Source of the DNA: an uncultured Pelagibacteraceae bacterium
GTDB lineage: Bacteria > Pseudomonadota > Alphaproteobacteria > Pelagibacterales > Pelagibacteraceae
Assembly (NCBI GenBank): GCA_902557235.1
Contig: CACDZR010000001.1
Coordinates: forward strand, 160,631-224,630
Reading direction: 5' to 3'
DNA length: 64,000 nucleotides
Made by a program: the position numbers and the translations under genes. A model generated the notes under the pieces. That model did not search any database. It saw only the letters and a list, made by a program, of their open reading frames with translations, and had not been told where the DNA came from. This document shows positions 1-9,432 of the stretch, piece after piece. Position 1 is the stretch's first letter; every line of letters begins with the position of its first letter.

Positions 1-2
1 CA

Positions 3-407
3 AAAGATCAAACAGAGACACATAAAAAAATGTTCAAACTTTCAGATACACTTGTTAAAGAATTAAAAGAGAGTGATATTATAATAATTTCTGCTCCAAT
101 TTATAATTATGGACCTCCAGCAACTTTAAAAGCCTGGTCGGATCTTGCAGCGAGAGTAGGGGAAACTTTTAGATTCAAACCAAACGGAAGAAGAGAAGGC
201 TTATTAAAGAACAAAAAAGCTTATTTAGTAATTACTTCTGGTGGAACAAAACTAAATAGTAATGAGGATTTTCTTACTCCTTGGTTGAAGTTTATTTTAA
301 ATTTTTTCGGTATAGAAAAGGTTGAAGTAGTAAGTGCAGACCAAATGTCACTAGATTATGAAAAATCAATAAAAGAAGCTGAGAAACAGATAGAAAATTT
401 ATCTTAA
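3..407 (+). CDS. FMN-dependent NAD(P)H oxidoreductase / AzoR-like flavodoxin-fold protein, 5' truncated by window
   Basis: SAPIYNYGPPATLKAWSDLAARVGETFRF motif; frame open to the window edge. Confidence 0.8.
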   Translation, partial: KDQTETHKKMFKLSDTLVKELKESDIIIISAPIYNYGPPATLKAWSDLAARVGETFRFKPNGRREGLLKNKKAYLVITSGGTKLNSNEDFLTPWLKFILNFFGIEKVEVVSADQMSLDYEKSIKEAEKQIENLS

Positions 408-1504
408 TAATTAAATTTTCTTTTTAAGTGTTTAAGCCTTCCCTCAGTGCTATCATAATCAATATAACATCCCTGAAGAAAACGATTTCCCTCATTAGCA
501 TCATAAGTAGTTCTACCATGTAACAATCTATAGTTATCCATCATTAACAGATCACCTGGAAGAAGTTTAAATTCTATTCTGTAATTTTCTGAATTATAAA
601 GTTCAGATATTTTTTTTCTCGCAGAATAAAATAAATCTAATTTTTCTTTATCAATTAATGGAACAAAATCTAATCGTGGACTAAAACGCACTTGTTTAAA
701 ATTACCATTTTCATCTAGCTGTATCATTTCAGCCCAATCCTCTAAAATCACACTTTCATCAATAAATTGAAAACGTATCTTTACCTCAGTTAAAATTTTA
801 TAATATTCTGGAAAATCTTTTTTTATTTTCTCAGAAACAGTATATCCATCAACTAGAGTTGACAAACCGCCCGTAACTTCATTTTCAATACAGTGAAGCA
901 TTTGAATACAAGGCACAGGATTTCTATAAGGATTATCTGTATGAGGAGCCAATGGCAAAGAGGTGTAAGCTAAGTCATTTGGATTTGGTTTTGATTTTAC
1001 ATTAAAAAACTCACCAAAATTTGTACGTCTCACACTTCCTATTGAATTCGCAAAATCTATTATAAAATTATTTTTTGTTGGCACATTTTTAAAGATTACA
1101 AAACCATATTGATAAAAATTGACTAACGCTTTGTACATCTCATCAGTTTCAAATAGATTATCTTTGAATTCGAAAGTATTTTGATCTTTAAATGAGGAGT
1201 CCCATTTTATTTTTTCGATTTGTTTAACATCATTAATATTTGAGAATTCTTTAAAAATATCAATTATAGAGATCTTTGTTGAAGCTCCATCATTGAATTT
1301 AATTTCTAAAAAATTACTTTTTAAGCTTAAATCTTTGATTTGAATGTTTTCTGGTAATTGAGTTGGGTCAAATAATCTTTGTTGAGTAGACTTATCAACA
1401 AAGTTTTCTCCGTTAACTCTTTCTCTAAGCCAAAATGGGTGGATCTCTTTTTTATGACCCTTATTTTCAAAAAATACCTTGTTATCTTTTAACTCTAATT
1501 TCAT
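404..1504 (-). CDS. gamma-butyrobetaine dioxygenase-like 2OG-Fe(II) oxygenase (DUF971 N-domain + TauD/TfdA domain)
   Basis: N-terminal HPFWLRERV..DPTQLP; APHTDNPYR and LLHGRTTYD iron-site motifs. Confidence 0.8.
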   Translation of the reverse strand: MKLELKDNKVFFENKGHKKEIHPFWLRERVNGENFVDKSTQQRLFDPTQLPENIQIKDLSLKSNFLEIKFNDGASTKISIIDIFKEFSNINDVKQIEKIKWDSSFKDQNTFEFKDNLFETDEMYKALVNFYQYGFVIFKNVPTKNNFIIDFANSIGSVRRTNFGEFFNVKSKPNPNDLAYTSLPLAPHTDNPYRNPVPCIQMLHCIENEVTGGLSTLVDGYTVSEKIKKDFPEYYKILTEVKIRFQFIDESVILEDWAEMIQLDENGNFKQVRFSPRLDFVPLIDKEKLDLFYSARKKISELYNSENYRIEFKLLPGDLLMMDNYRLLHGRTTYDANEGNRFLQGCYIDYDSTEGRLKHLKRKFNY

Positions 1505-1569
1505 CTATTTTTAAATCATTATTTAAAATTTTGCTTTAATCAATAGTAATAAAATAGTATTAGAGCGTT

Positions 1570-2373
1570 GTGCAAATTTTAAAATCATCAGATTATAAAC
1601 TTTATTCAAAGTTCATTGAAAGTTTAGCTAAGAAATTAACTAGATTTTATTACTCTAAATTAAACAAACCCTTTAAAGTATCGAATAAACTTAGAAGCGG
1701 TTATGACCCTGTAACAACCGCTGACAAGGCTTTTGAACGATTCATCAGAAATGAGATTAAAAAAAAGTTTCCAAATCACCAAATTATAGGTGAAGAATTT
1801 GGCTATAAAAAAACTAAAAGTGATTATTCATGGGTTATAGATCCTATAGATGGAACTCGATCATTTGTGATAGGAAATCCAACTTGGAGTAATTTGATAT
1901 CTTTAAATTATAAAGGTAACCCAGTCGTAGGTCTTGCTAATTTTCCAATTCTTAAAAAGTTTTATTTTAATACCTCATTTAATTCTGCGTATGTTTCAGA
2001 AAATGGAAAGAAAAAGAAAATACTTGTAAACCAAAAAGCAACTTATTCTAAAATGAAATTGTCTGCAGCTTTTCACGGCAGTCTGTCATTAAATAAACAA
2101 AAAAAAATTCCTCAAATTTTAAAAAGAATGCAATTTCCCTGTTCGGATGCTTTAAGTTATTCTCATTTTGCCGAGGGTAAACTTGATGTTGTTATTCAAT
2201 GTGGAAATAAAATTTGGGATATTCATGCTTTAATACCAATTATTGAGGCTGCAAAAGGGATTGTCTCGACTTGGAAAAATGATGATGCTAAGAAAGCCGG
2301 AAATATTATTTGCTCAGCTAATAATAATTTACATAAAAAAATGCTTAAAATTTTAAAACCAGTTTCTAGCTAG
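1570..2373 (+). CDS. inositol monophosphatase family / HisN-like histidinol-phosphatase (GTG start)
   Basis: GEEFG and WVIDPIDGTRSF motifs. Confidence 0.8.
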   Translation: MQILKSSDYKLYSKFIESLAKKLTRFYYSKLNKPFKVSNKLRSGYDPVTTADKAFERFIRNEIKKKFPNHQIIGEEFGYKKTKSDYSWVIDPIDGTRSFVIGNPTWSNLISLNYKGNPVVGLANFPILKKFYFNTSFNSAYVSENGKKKKILVNQKATYSKMKLSAAFHGSLSLNKQKKIPQILKRMQFPCSDALSYSHFAEGKLDVVIQCGNKIWDIHALIPIIEAAKGIVSTWKNDDAKKAGNIICSANNNLHKKMLKILKPVSS

Positions 2374-2701
2374 TTTTACCCAAAGTATTTAAAAGAATTA
2401 CACCAATAATTATTAAACTTATTCCAATAATCCCATAAAGGTTTGGAATTTGCTGATATTTAAAAACTCCAAATAATGTTACTGCAGTAATCGTTAAACC
2501 TCCATATGTTGCGTATGTAAAACCAACTGGGATAATATTCATAGCTTTAGATAAACAAAAAATACAAGCAACTATAGATATGATACAAAAAATAGTTGGC
2601 CCAATTATTGTAAATCCATTAGTTGATTTTAAAAAACCATTTGAAGTTATTCCAAGAAGGATCGCTAAAGCTAAAAAGATATAACCAGATAAATTTGCCA
2701 T
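2366..2701 (-). CDS. SMR (EmrE-like) small multidrug resistance family protein
   Basis: 111 aa, four hydrophobic segments, IPVGFTYATYGGLT motif. Confidence 0.8.
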   Translation of the reverse strand: MANLSGYIFLALAILLGITSNGFLKSTNGFTIIGPTIFCIISIVACIFCLSKAMNIIPVGFTYATYGGLTITAVTLFGVFKYQQIPNLYGIIGISLIIIGVILLNTLGKTS

Positions 2702-2704
2702 AAA

Positions 2705-3040
2705 TTATCCTGTTTTACCCAGCAGATTAACAATTAAGACTCCTGATATAATTAATATCAAACCAATGATTGTGAATAGATCAGGCACTTGATTGAATTT
2801 ATATATTCCAACAATTGAAGTCGCTACTATGCAAAGACCAGCAAAAGATGCATAAGTAATACCAACAGGTATAGTTTTCATCACTATTGAAAGAGTAAAC
2901 ATACAACCAATTATTGTGATTGCAGTAATCAAACTAGGAACTAACAATGTGAAACCATTTGCACTTTTTGCAAAACTATTTGCTGCAGTTCCTAATATGA
3001 CAGCAAGTATAAGAATTAGAAAAGCTATAACGTTACTCAC
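2705..3040 (-). CDS. SMR (EmrE-like) family protein, tandem paralog
   Basis: 111 aa, TIPVGITYASFAGL motif; similar to the adjacent gene. Confidence 0.8.
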   Translation of the reverse strand: MSNVIAFLILILAVILGTAANSFAKSANGFTLLVPSLITAITIIGCMFTLSIVMKTIPVGITYASFAGLCIVATSIVGIYKFNQVPDLFTIIGLILIISGVLIVNLLGKTG

Positions 3041-3055
3041 AAATAAAAGATATTC

Positions 3056-3277
3056 TTATTTGGTAATTTTATCTACCAATTTTTTAATCGGGGGACCTAC
3101 AAGAAGGGCAGCAATTATTGCAATTGGAAGACTTACTGACCATGCTTTTAAAAAACGGTCGACATACTCATTATCCATTCCAGTATTTATATAAGTAATT
3201 ATTAGTGTCATTAAAAGACTCATCCCAAATCCCATAACTAATATAAATAAAAGGTTAGAATATTTTTTTGGAAACAT
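3056..3277 (-). CDS. DUF2798-like small membrane protein
   Basis: two TM segments, GFGMSLLMTLIITYINTG and FLKAWSVSLPIA pattern. Confidence 0.6.
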   Translation of the reverse strand: MFPKKYSNLLFILVMGFGMSLLMTLIITYINTGMDNEYVDRFLKAWSVSLPIAIIAALLVGPPIKKLVDKITK

Positions 3278-3279
3278 TT

Positions 3280-3828
3280 TTAAATACTTTGTTTTTGCAA
3301 TTCAATTTGGAGCTTTTCCATCATAATCATAGGAGACTTCATAAACGGATGAACTTTATGAGCTTCAATGTAACTATCAATAGCTTTTTGGTAGTTTTTT
3401 AAAGCTGTTTGAACTAAACCTTGGCCTGTTAGTGCACCGAAATGTCTTTTTTCTATCTTAAGTACCTTGTCAATATCAGCTTGTGATAGCTCGTATTTAC
3501 CCATTAAATATAATACTGTTGCTCTTTTATTCCAAGCTTCTGCCCAATTAGGATCAAGTTTAATGACTTCAGTAAATTTATCATATGCAGCATCAAGTTT
3601 ATTCTCCATCATTGCAGATGAACCATCAGCTAATAACTTTGTTAAATTATTTTTAGTTGGATGAGTAGTCCAAAGATCCCAAATTTTATCCTCTATTTTT
3701 TTTGAATTTTCAAAGTTTAAAGCACTTTTTAATTGAACAAATAATTTATCAATTTCTTTTTTATTATCGTCAGCCAATAAAGACGATGAAAATAAGAAAA
3801 AAATAAAAATGAATGAAATTCTTTTCAC
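3280..3828 (-). CDS. exported tetratricopeptide repeat protein
   Basis: signal peptide; TPR units AEAWNKRATVLYLMGKYELSQADIDKVL. Confidence 0.75.
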   Translation of the reverse strand: MKRISFIFIFFLFSSSLLADDNKKEIDKLFVQLKSALNFENSKKIEDKIWDLWTTHPTKNNLTKLLADGSSAMMENKLDAAYDKFTEVIKLDPNWAEAWNKRATVLYLMGKYELSQADIDKVLKIEKRHFGALTGQGLVQTALKNYQKAIDSYIEAHKVHPFMKSPMIMMEKLQIELQKQSI

Positions 3829-4149
3829 TTACTTAGACATTGGAGTAGCGCCAGTTTCTAAACTAACAATTTTTCCGTCTTTATATCTATAAACCGCCAT
3901 TACAGCTTCAACATTTCCGTCATTAAATGTAACAAAAGAATGGTGTACACCCACTTCATCATTTTCATATACAACCCTAGTTTTATCTTGATTGATATCT
4001 CCACTCATTGCCCATTTTATAACATCAGCTTTTCCTAAAGAATTTCCAGATTTATGCATCGTGAATTTAAAATCATCATGCAAAAGTTCATTCATAGTTG
4101 CCTCATCTTTTTTATCTATTGCATCAGTATATCTTTTTAATATCGACAT
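3829..4149 (-). CDS. SnoaL/NTF2-like protein
   Basis: Small protein opening with RYTDAIDKKDEATMNELLHDDFKF. Confidence 0.65.
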   Translation of the reverse strand: MSILKRYTDAIDKKDEATMNELLHDDFKFTMHKSGNSLGKADVIKWAMSGDINQDKTRVVYENDEVGVHHSFVTFNDGNVEAVMAVYRYKDGKIVSLETGATPMSK

Positions 4150-4150
4150 T

Positions 4151-4438
4151 TTATACTCCTTTAATTATTATTCCGTTACCAATCGAGTTTTCTAAACGGA
4201 TTTGTTTAATTGGTTTGTATTCATCAGAGTTATACCACTCTAAAGCTTTGTCATAACTTGGAAATTTAATAACAACTGTTCTAGGATATGCCCAAGTTCC
4301 TTCTAATACTTTTGTTTCACCACCTCTAACAATATATTCTCCACCAAATTTTTCAGCAATCGGTTTCACTTTTTCTACGTACTCTTTATATTCCTCAGGT
4401 TTTTTTACCTCTATGTTGAATATTGCAAACCCAGACAT
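4151..4438 (-). CDS. DUF1330 domain protein
   Basis: YEYVEKVKPIAEKFGGEYIVRGG..VVIKFPSYDKALEWYNSDEYKP. Confidence 0.85.
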   Translation of the reverse strand: MSGFAIFNIEVKKPEEYKEYVEKVKPIAEKFGGEYIVRGGETKVLEGTWAYPRTVVIKFPSYDKALEWYNSDEYKPIKQIRLENSIGNGIIIKGV

Positions 4439-4854
4439 TAAGTGTAAATTTTATCAGCTAAACCGTAGCATAAAATTGCACTCATAATTGTAAATACAAA
4501 CGGTGCAATAACACCCTCGTTTGTAGTTTTTTCATTCACACCTGTTTTATTTATTTTAATAGAATAAAAATTACATAAAAAAATACATAGGTTATTTATA
4601 AAAACTAAATTTAAGAATCCCCATGTGTTTTCCAAACCCCCAGGTCTTATAAAACCTACATAGATTGACATTAAAAATACAGCGAGCATAAATGCTCCTG
4701 CCATTCTAATCATTATTGCTCCACTTGGATCTATACCAAATCTTTCCATGAAGCTTTTAGTGCCAAAAATAGTTTGAAATGCGTAAACACCAACTCCAAT
4801 AAAGTGAACTAAATAAATTATTAAATAAAATATCCCATTAAATTTTTCTAACAT
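4438..4854 (-). CDS. small integral membrane protein, unknown function
   Basis: 138 aa, about four TM segments, in-operon spacing. Confidence 0.6.
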   Translation of the reverse strand: MLEKFNGIFYLIIYLVHFIGVGVYAFQTIFGTKSFMERFGIDPSGAIMIRMAGAFMLAVFLMSIYVGFIRPGGLENTWGFLNLVFINNLCIFLCNFYSIKINKTGVNEKTTNEGVIAPFVFTIMSAILCYGLADKIYT

Positions 4855-4863
4855 TTTTTTCTC

Positions 4864-5178
4864 CTAATCGTTAAAAACCATTCTCATTTCATCCTGAATT
4901 GTACCTTCTTTAAAAACACCTTTCATTTTTTTCTGAAGTTCAATGAATTCAGGATCAGCTGACATGTTTGTATCATTTTCAAATGCTTTATCAGTAAACT
5001 GCTCGCCCACAAGTGTTTCTCTTACCGTCCTTGGGTTACCACCAATTTGAAATGAAAAGTAAACTTCATGATCTGGATAATGTTTTTTTCTAACTTTTGC
5101 CAAACCTTTAGAGATTTCCATAGCTTCATCAAGTTTATCATCGTAAACACCAATGGTTCTTGTATAGATTGCTTTCAT
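4864..5178 (-). CDS. small protein of unknown function (probable dimeric alpha/beta-barrel)
   Basis: 104 aa ORF in tight operon spacing. Confidence 0.55.
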   Translation of the reverse strand: MKAIYTRTIGVYDDKLDEAMEISKGLAKVRKKHYPDHEVYFSFQIGGNPRTVRETLVGEQFTDKAFENDTNMSADPEFIELQKKMKGVFKEGTIQDEMRMVFND

Positions 5179-5189
5179 AAATTTCTCTT

Positions 5190-5477
5190 TTAAGCGTTAT
5201 AGTCCATCACTTGGTCAGTACACTCAGTAAATTTATGTGGCTCAAAGAAATCATTCATTTGACCCAATTGATTATTGATATCCGCTTCACTGTTAGCTTT
5301 CCACCAACAAAACATTTGCATTGTATCACCTGGAGTGTTCCAAGTCATTTGACATGCTGCTTTATCACTTGTCATTGATTTAACAATGTCTTCCATTTTC
5401 ATTGAAGCTACTGTTTCACTAAATTTAGCTTTCATCTCTTTTGATTTGAAAGTGTGAGTTACCATATAGTTTTTCAT
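5190..5477 (-). CDS. small protein of unknown function (probable ferredoxin-like alpha/beta fold)
   Basis: 95 aa ORF in tight operon spacing. Confidence 0.55.
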   Translation of the reverse strand: MKNYMVTHTFKSKEMKAKFSETVASMKMEDIVKSMTSDKAACQMTWNTPGDTMQMFCWWKANSEADINNQLGQMNDFFEPHKFTECTDQVMDYNA

Positions 5478-5490
5478 TTTTTCCTTTCAA

Positions 5491-5775
5491 CTATTTTGCT
5501 TTAGTTAAGTGATAAACTGAGTAACTATCTAATACTGCTGACATAATAGGTTTTGATACTTCAGTTCCTTCTATAAATTTATATAGAGCTGCTTCATCAG
5601 TACAAAAAATTTTAAACATAACAGTGCTTTTATCTGGTGTTACTGTTCCAATTGTTTTTTCCACTACTGCAACTTTTGCTCTTTCTGCCAAACCCTCAGG
5701 TGATTGCATAAAACCCATGAATTTTTCAAACATACCTTCTTTTAGTTTAGCAACTACTAACATTTCTTTTTCCAT
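5491..5775 (-). CDS. small protein of unknown function (ABM-like alpha/beta fold suspected)
   Basis: 94 aa ORF in tight operon spacing. Confidence 0.55.
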   Translation of the reverse strand: MEKEMLVVAKLKEGMFEKFMGFMQSPEGLAERAKVAVVEKTIGTVTPDKSTVMFKIFCTDEAALYKFIEGTEVSKPIMSAVLDSYSVYHLTKAK

Positions 5776-5785
5776 ATCTATCTCC

Positions 5786-6157
5786 TTAATATAATGTTTG
5801 AACTACTTTTTTTACTCTTTCAGCTCCATTAGGCACTAAAGCTTCAACAAACGTATGACATTTGTCAGTTTTAGCTTTGTTGTATTTTGAGCCGTAATGT
5901 TTATCAACTGCTTTGTTTACTCCAGCATCCCAATCTTTTTCTGGAATACCTATTTCAAGAGCATAGGTTTTTAAAACTTTCACAGTTGAAATTGATTTTT
6001 CTTTCATTCCGTACTCAAATTTTTCACCTGATGGAAGAAAGTAGTTGGCCATATAAATACCAACACAATCCCATGCTTTTGATTTATCTTTATCACTCAT
6101 TTCTGCATTAGCAGATGTAAAGATGAAAAAAGATAAAAGTATAATAATTTTTTTCAT
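5786..6157 (-). CDS. secreted small protein of unknown function
   Basis: signal peptide MKKIIILLSFFIFTSANA; two Cys in mature part. Confidence 0.65.
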   Translation of the reverse strand: MKKIIILLSFFIFTSANAEMSDKDKSKAWDCVGIYMANYFLPSGEKFEYGMKEKSISTVKVLKTYALEIGIPEKDWDAGVNKAVDKHYGSKYNKAKTDKCHTFVEALVPNGAERVKKVVQTLY

Positions 6158-6186
6158 AATTTTCCGACGTTAAATAATATTAATAT

Positions 6187-6210
6187 AAAAATGTAACTGT
6201 TTTGTTACAT
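6187..6210 (-). terminator. possible weak terminator or operator: 7-bp inverted repeat ATGTAAC-N6-GTTACAT
   Basis: perfect 7-bp arms downstream of cysK and upstream of the small-gene operon; followed on minus strand by T4. Confidence 0.4.
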
Positions 6211-6225
6211 GCCTGGTATGCGTTA

Positions 6226-7227
6226 TTATAACCAGCTAGGAATAGGGAGGTTTTTTTCCTTTAAAAAAGATTTATTAAACATCTTTGAGTTGTATTTATC
6301 TGATCTATCACAAAGAATTGTGACTATCGTTTTTCCTGGGCCTAGCTCTTTTCCTAATCTAATTGCACCTGCAATATTTACTCCGCAACTAGTTCCTAAA
6401 CTTAATCCCTCATTTTGTATTAAATCATAAAGTACAGGTAAAGATTCTTGATCACTGATTGAAAAAGCACCATCAATTTTAGCTTCAGCAAAGTTTTTAG
6501 TTATTCTGCTTGAACCAATACCTTCAGTTATTGATCCACCCTCAGCTTTAAGTTCACCATTCATAATGTGATTATAAAGTGCAGAGCCTGTTGGATCTGA
6601 TAAATAAATTTTTATATTTTTATTTTTTTCTTTGAGAAATTTACTCACACCACCGATGGTGCCACCCGTTCCTGATGCGCAGACAAAGCCATCTACTTTA
6701 CCATCAGTTTGTTCCCAAATTTCTGGTCCAGTCGTTTCGTAATGACCTTTTGCATTAGCAGTATTATCAAACTGATTAGCCCAAACTACACCATTGTTAT
6801 TTGTACTTTTTAATTCTTCAGCAAGACGGCCTGCAACTTTTACATAGTTACCATCATCTTTATATGGCTTGGGTGGTACTAGTCTAAGATCTGCACCAAT
6901 ATTTTTTAAAGTATCTTTTTTTTCTTGGGTTTGGTTGTCATTCATTACAATAATTGTCTTATAACCTAGGGAATTTCCCAAAAGACATAAACCAATCCCT
7001 GTGTTACCCGCAGTACCTTCAACAACAATCCCACCTTCTGAAATTAATTTCTTTTCTTGTGCATCTTTTATTAGCGCAAGAGCAGCTCTATCTTTTACAG
7101 ATCCACCTGGATTTAGGTACTCCGCTTTTCCATAAATATTACATCCAGTGATCTCAGAGGCTGCTTTTAATTTTATTAAAGGTGTATTGCCAACCGACTC
7201 GATAAAATTATTTTTTATTTGTGACAT
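6226..7227 (-). CDS. cysK: cysteine synthase A
   Basis: VGNTPLIKL, PGGSVKDRAA and GTAGNTGIG PLP-binding motifs. Confidence 0.92.
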   Translation of the reverse strand: MSQIKNNFIESVGNTPLIKLKAASEITGCNIYGKAEYLNPGGSVKDRAALALIKDAQEKKLISEGGIVVEGTAGNTGIGLCLLGNSLGYKTIIVMNDNQTQEKKDTLKNIGADLRLVPPKPYKDDGNYVKVAGRLAEELKSTNNNGVVWANQFDNTANAKGHYETTGPEIWEQTDGKVDGFVCASGTGGTIGGVSKFLKEKNKNIKIYLSDPTGSALYNHIMNGELKAEGGSITEGIGSSRITKNFAEAKIDGAFSISDQESLPVLYDLIQNEGLSLGTSCGVNIAGAIRLGKELGPGKTIVTILCDRSDKYNSKMFNKSFLKEKNLPIPSWL

Positions 7228-7796
7228 TAATCTTTATCTTTATCAGTAACAGCATAAGGTTGAAATCCTTTTGTAGCATCACCAACTCTTGTAGCTGGAA
7301 TTCCTACCATTATTGATTTCTCAGGAACATTTTTAGTAACCACTGCATTAGCACCGATTAAGGAATTCTTACCAATTGTTATTGGTCCTAAAATTTGAGC
7401 ACCAGATCCAATTACAACATTATCTTCTAAAGTTGGATGTCTTTTAGTATTTCTTTGATCATTAGTATTTATACTTGGAGCAATCCCGCCTAATGTAACA
7501 TTGTGATAAATTGTTACGTTATTGCCAATCTCAGACGTCTCGCCGATAACAACTCCCATACCATGATCAATAAATAAATTTTTTCCAATCTTTGCTTTTG
7601 GATGTATTTCTATTCCAGTTAAAAATCTTGAAAATTGAGAGATGATTCTTGCAATTAAATCAAATTTTGCAATTGCAAAAAAGTTTGCAATTTTATGAAA
7701 AAAAATTGCCTTAACTCCTGGATAAGTTAAGATAAGACTTATCTTAGATTTTGCCGCAGGATCTCTGTCTATTATAGATTGTAAAAAATCATTCAT
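7227..7796 (-). CDS. cysE: serine O-acetyltransferase
   Basis: hexapeptide repeats, [29 protein letters not shown]. Confidence 0.92.
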   Translation of the reverse strand: MNDFLQSIIDRDPAAKSKISLILTYPGVKAIFFHKIANFFAIAKFDLIARIISQFSRFLTGIEIHPKAKIGKNLFIDHGMGVVIGETSEIGNNVTIYHNVTLGGIAPSINTNDQRNTKRHPTLEDNVVIGSGAQILGPITIGKNSLIGANAVVTKNVPEKSIMVGIPATRVGDATKGFQPYAVTDKDKD

Positions 7797-7868
7797 ATAA
7801 TTTTGTCAGCTTGATAAAAATATTTAATCTCTATATAGTGTTTAAAAACAGTATTTAAAGGAGTAATA

Positions 7869-8279
7869 ATGTACAAAAACACTAATTGTTTTCATCTAGC
7901 AATCCCTTGTGGAGATCTAGAAACAGCAAAAAAATTTTATAGCGAAACTTTAGGCTGCCGACTTGATAATTCAGCACAAGAGTGGGCTGATGTTGATTTT
8001 TGGGGAAATGAACTAACTCTCCATGCAAGTGAACACAAACTAGATAATGAGAGACACGATGTAGATATGGGAAATGTTTCTGTTCCACATTTTGGAGTTC
8101 ATTTATCAAGAAAAGATTTTGATACTTTAAAGAATAGATTGAAAGAAAAAGGTGCAAAATACTATGATGAACCTTATCTAAGATTTAAAGGAACAAAATA
8201 CGAGCAAGAAACATTTTTTGTAAAAGACCCTAACGAAAATATTCTAGAGATTAAAACTTTAACAGCTAATCCAGAGTAA
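7869..8279 (+). CDS. VOC/glyoxalase superfamily protein
   Basis: CFHLAIPCGDLETAKKFYSETLGC and FFVKDPNENILEIK. Confidence 0.8.
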   Translation: MYKNTNCFHLAIPCGDLETAKKFYSETLGCRLDNSAQEWADVDFWGNELTLHASEHKLDNERHDVDMGNVSVPHFGVHLSRKDFDTLKNRLKEKGAKYYDEPYLRFKGTKYEQETFFVKDPNENILEIKTLTANPE

Positions 8280-8290
8280 TCTGAATTTAG

Positions 8291-8905
8291 ATGGAATACC
8301 TGGTATTAGGTTTTATTACCGGGCTTAGTTTAATTTTAGCTATTGGCGCTCAAAATATCTTTGTAATAGAGCAGGGGCTTAAAAAACAGTATGTTTTTTT
8401 AGTCTGTTTAATTTGCTCCTTTTCAGACCTCATTTTAATATTTTCAGGCATTCTTCTATTCCACTTTTTCCATCAATACTTCAATATATTTTTAGAGCTA
8501 ACTTTAAACATCTGTTTAATAATTTTTTTAATCTATTTTATATATTCAAAAATCAAATCTTTTAGCGTTAGTGCTAATTTTAATATTGAAAAAAAAGAGA
8601 CCACCAGTACCAAGATTATATTGAAGACCCTTGGTTTCACTTATCTAAATGCACATGTTTATTCTGATACAGTTTTCTTTTTGGGAAATTTTTCAAAAAA
8701 TTTTTTATTTGATGAAAAAATTTACTTCGGTATTGGTGCATCTATAGCTTCGTTTATATTTTTTTTTTTACTGGGTTATTTATCGGTATATTTTTCAAGG
8801 TATGCTCAGAGTGACAAAACATGGAAATATATTAACGGATTCATTATTGGTTTCATGTCTTTACTCACAATTTATATCATTAAAGAAACAGTATATTTTC
8901 TTTAA
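8291..8905 (+). CDS. LysE/ArgO-family amino acid exporter
   Basis: GLSLILAIGAQNIFVIEQGL motif; six hydrophobic segments. Confidence 0.8.
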   Translation: MEYLVLGFITGLSLILAIGAQNIFVIEQGLKKQYVFLVCLICSFSDLILIFSGILLFHFFHQYFNIFLELTLNICLIIFLIYFIYSKIKSFSVSANFNIEKKETTSTKIILKTLGFTYLNAHVYSDTVFFLGNFSKNFLFDEKIYFGIGASIASFIFFFLLGYLSVYFSRYAQSDKTWKYINGFIIGFMSLLTIYIIKETVYFL

Positions 8906-8973
8906 CTAGTAGAGTTTTTGAATGACAATTATAGCGCATGTTAAAATCTTAATTTCAAATTAATCTGATTAAT

Positions 8974-9432
8974 ATGCTGTTAAGAAGAAAATTTTTAAAA
9001 TTGTTGGGTCTCTCTATACTTTTTGTATCATTACCTTATCAATTGTTAAGATCAGCAACAAAAAAGATTATAAATCCTGATCTCAGTAAAGCCCAAAAAG
9101 ATATAATGTTTAATGAGGGTACTGAGAGGCCATTTACCAGTGAATTACTTCAAGAAAAAAGAGAGGGTTTTTATCATTGTGCAAACTGTGGAGCAAAATT
9201 ATTTTCATCAAAGTCAAAGTTTGATAGTGGAACAGGTTGGCCTTCTTTTTCTGAGGCTTTGCCAGGTGCATTTAAAACTAAGATTGACTATTCCTTTGGC
9301 ATGAAAAGAATTGAATATCATTGCGCAAACTGTGGTGCACATCATGGTCATGTTTTTTTAGATGGACCTACCGCTACGGGAAAAAGATTTTGTAATAATG
9401 GATTGTGTTTAATTTTTATTCCAGAGGATTAA
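8974..9432 (+). CDS. msrB: peptide-methionine (R)-S-oxide reductase with Tat-like signal
   Basis: two CANCGA zinc motifs, GTGWPSF, RFCNNGLCL; N-terminal LRRKFLKLLGL. Confidence 0.85.
   Translation: MLLRRKFLKLLGLSILFVSLPYQLLRSATKKIINPDLSKAQKDIMFNEGTERPFTSELLQEKREGFYHCANCGAKLFSSKSKFDSGTGWPSFSEALPGAFKTKIDYSFGMKRIEYHCANCGAHHGHVFLDGPTATGKRFCNNGLCLIFIPED

Noticed and set aside
2916-3194. Plus-strand ORF (92 aa) opposite the SMR/DUF2798 genes
   Set aside because: Fully antisense to two well-supported genes; composition looks like a shadow of membrane-protein codons.
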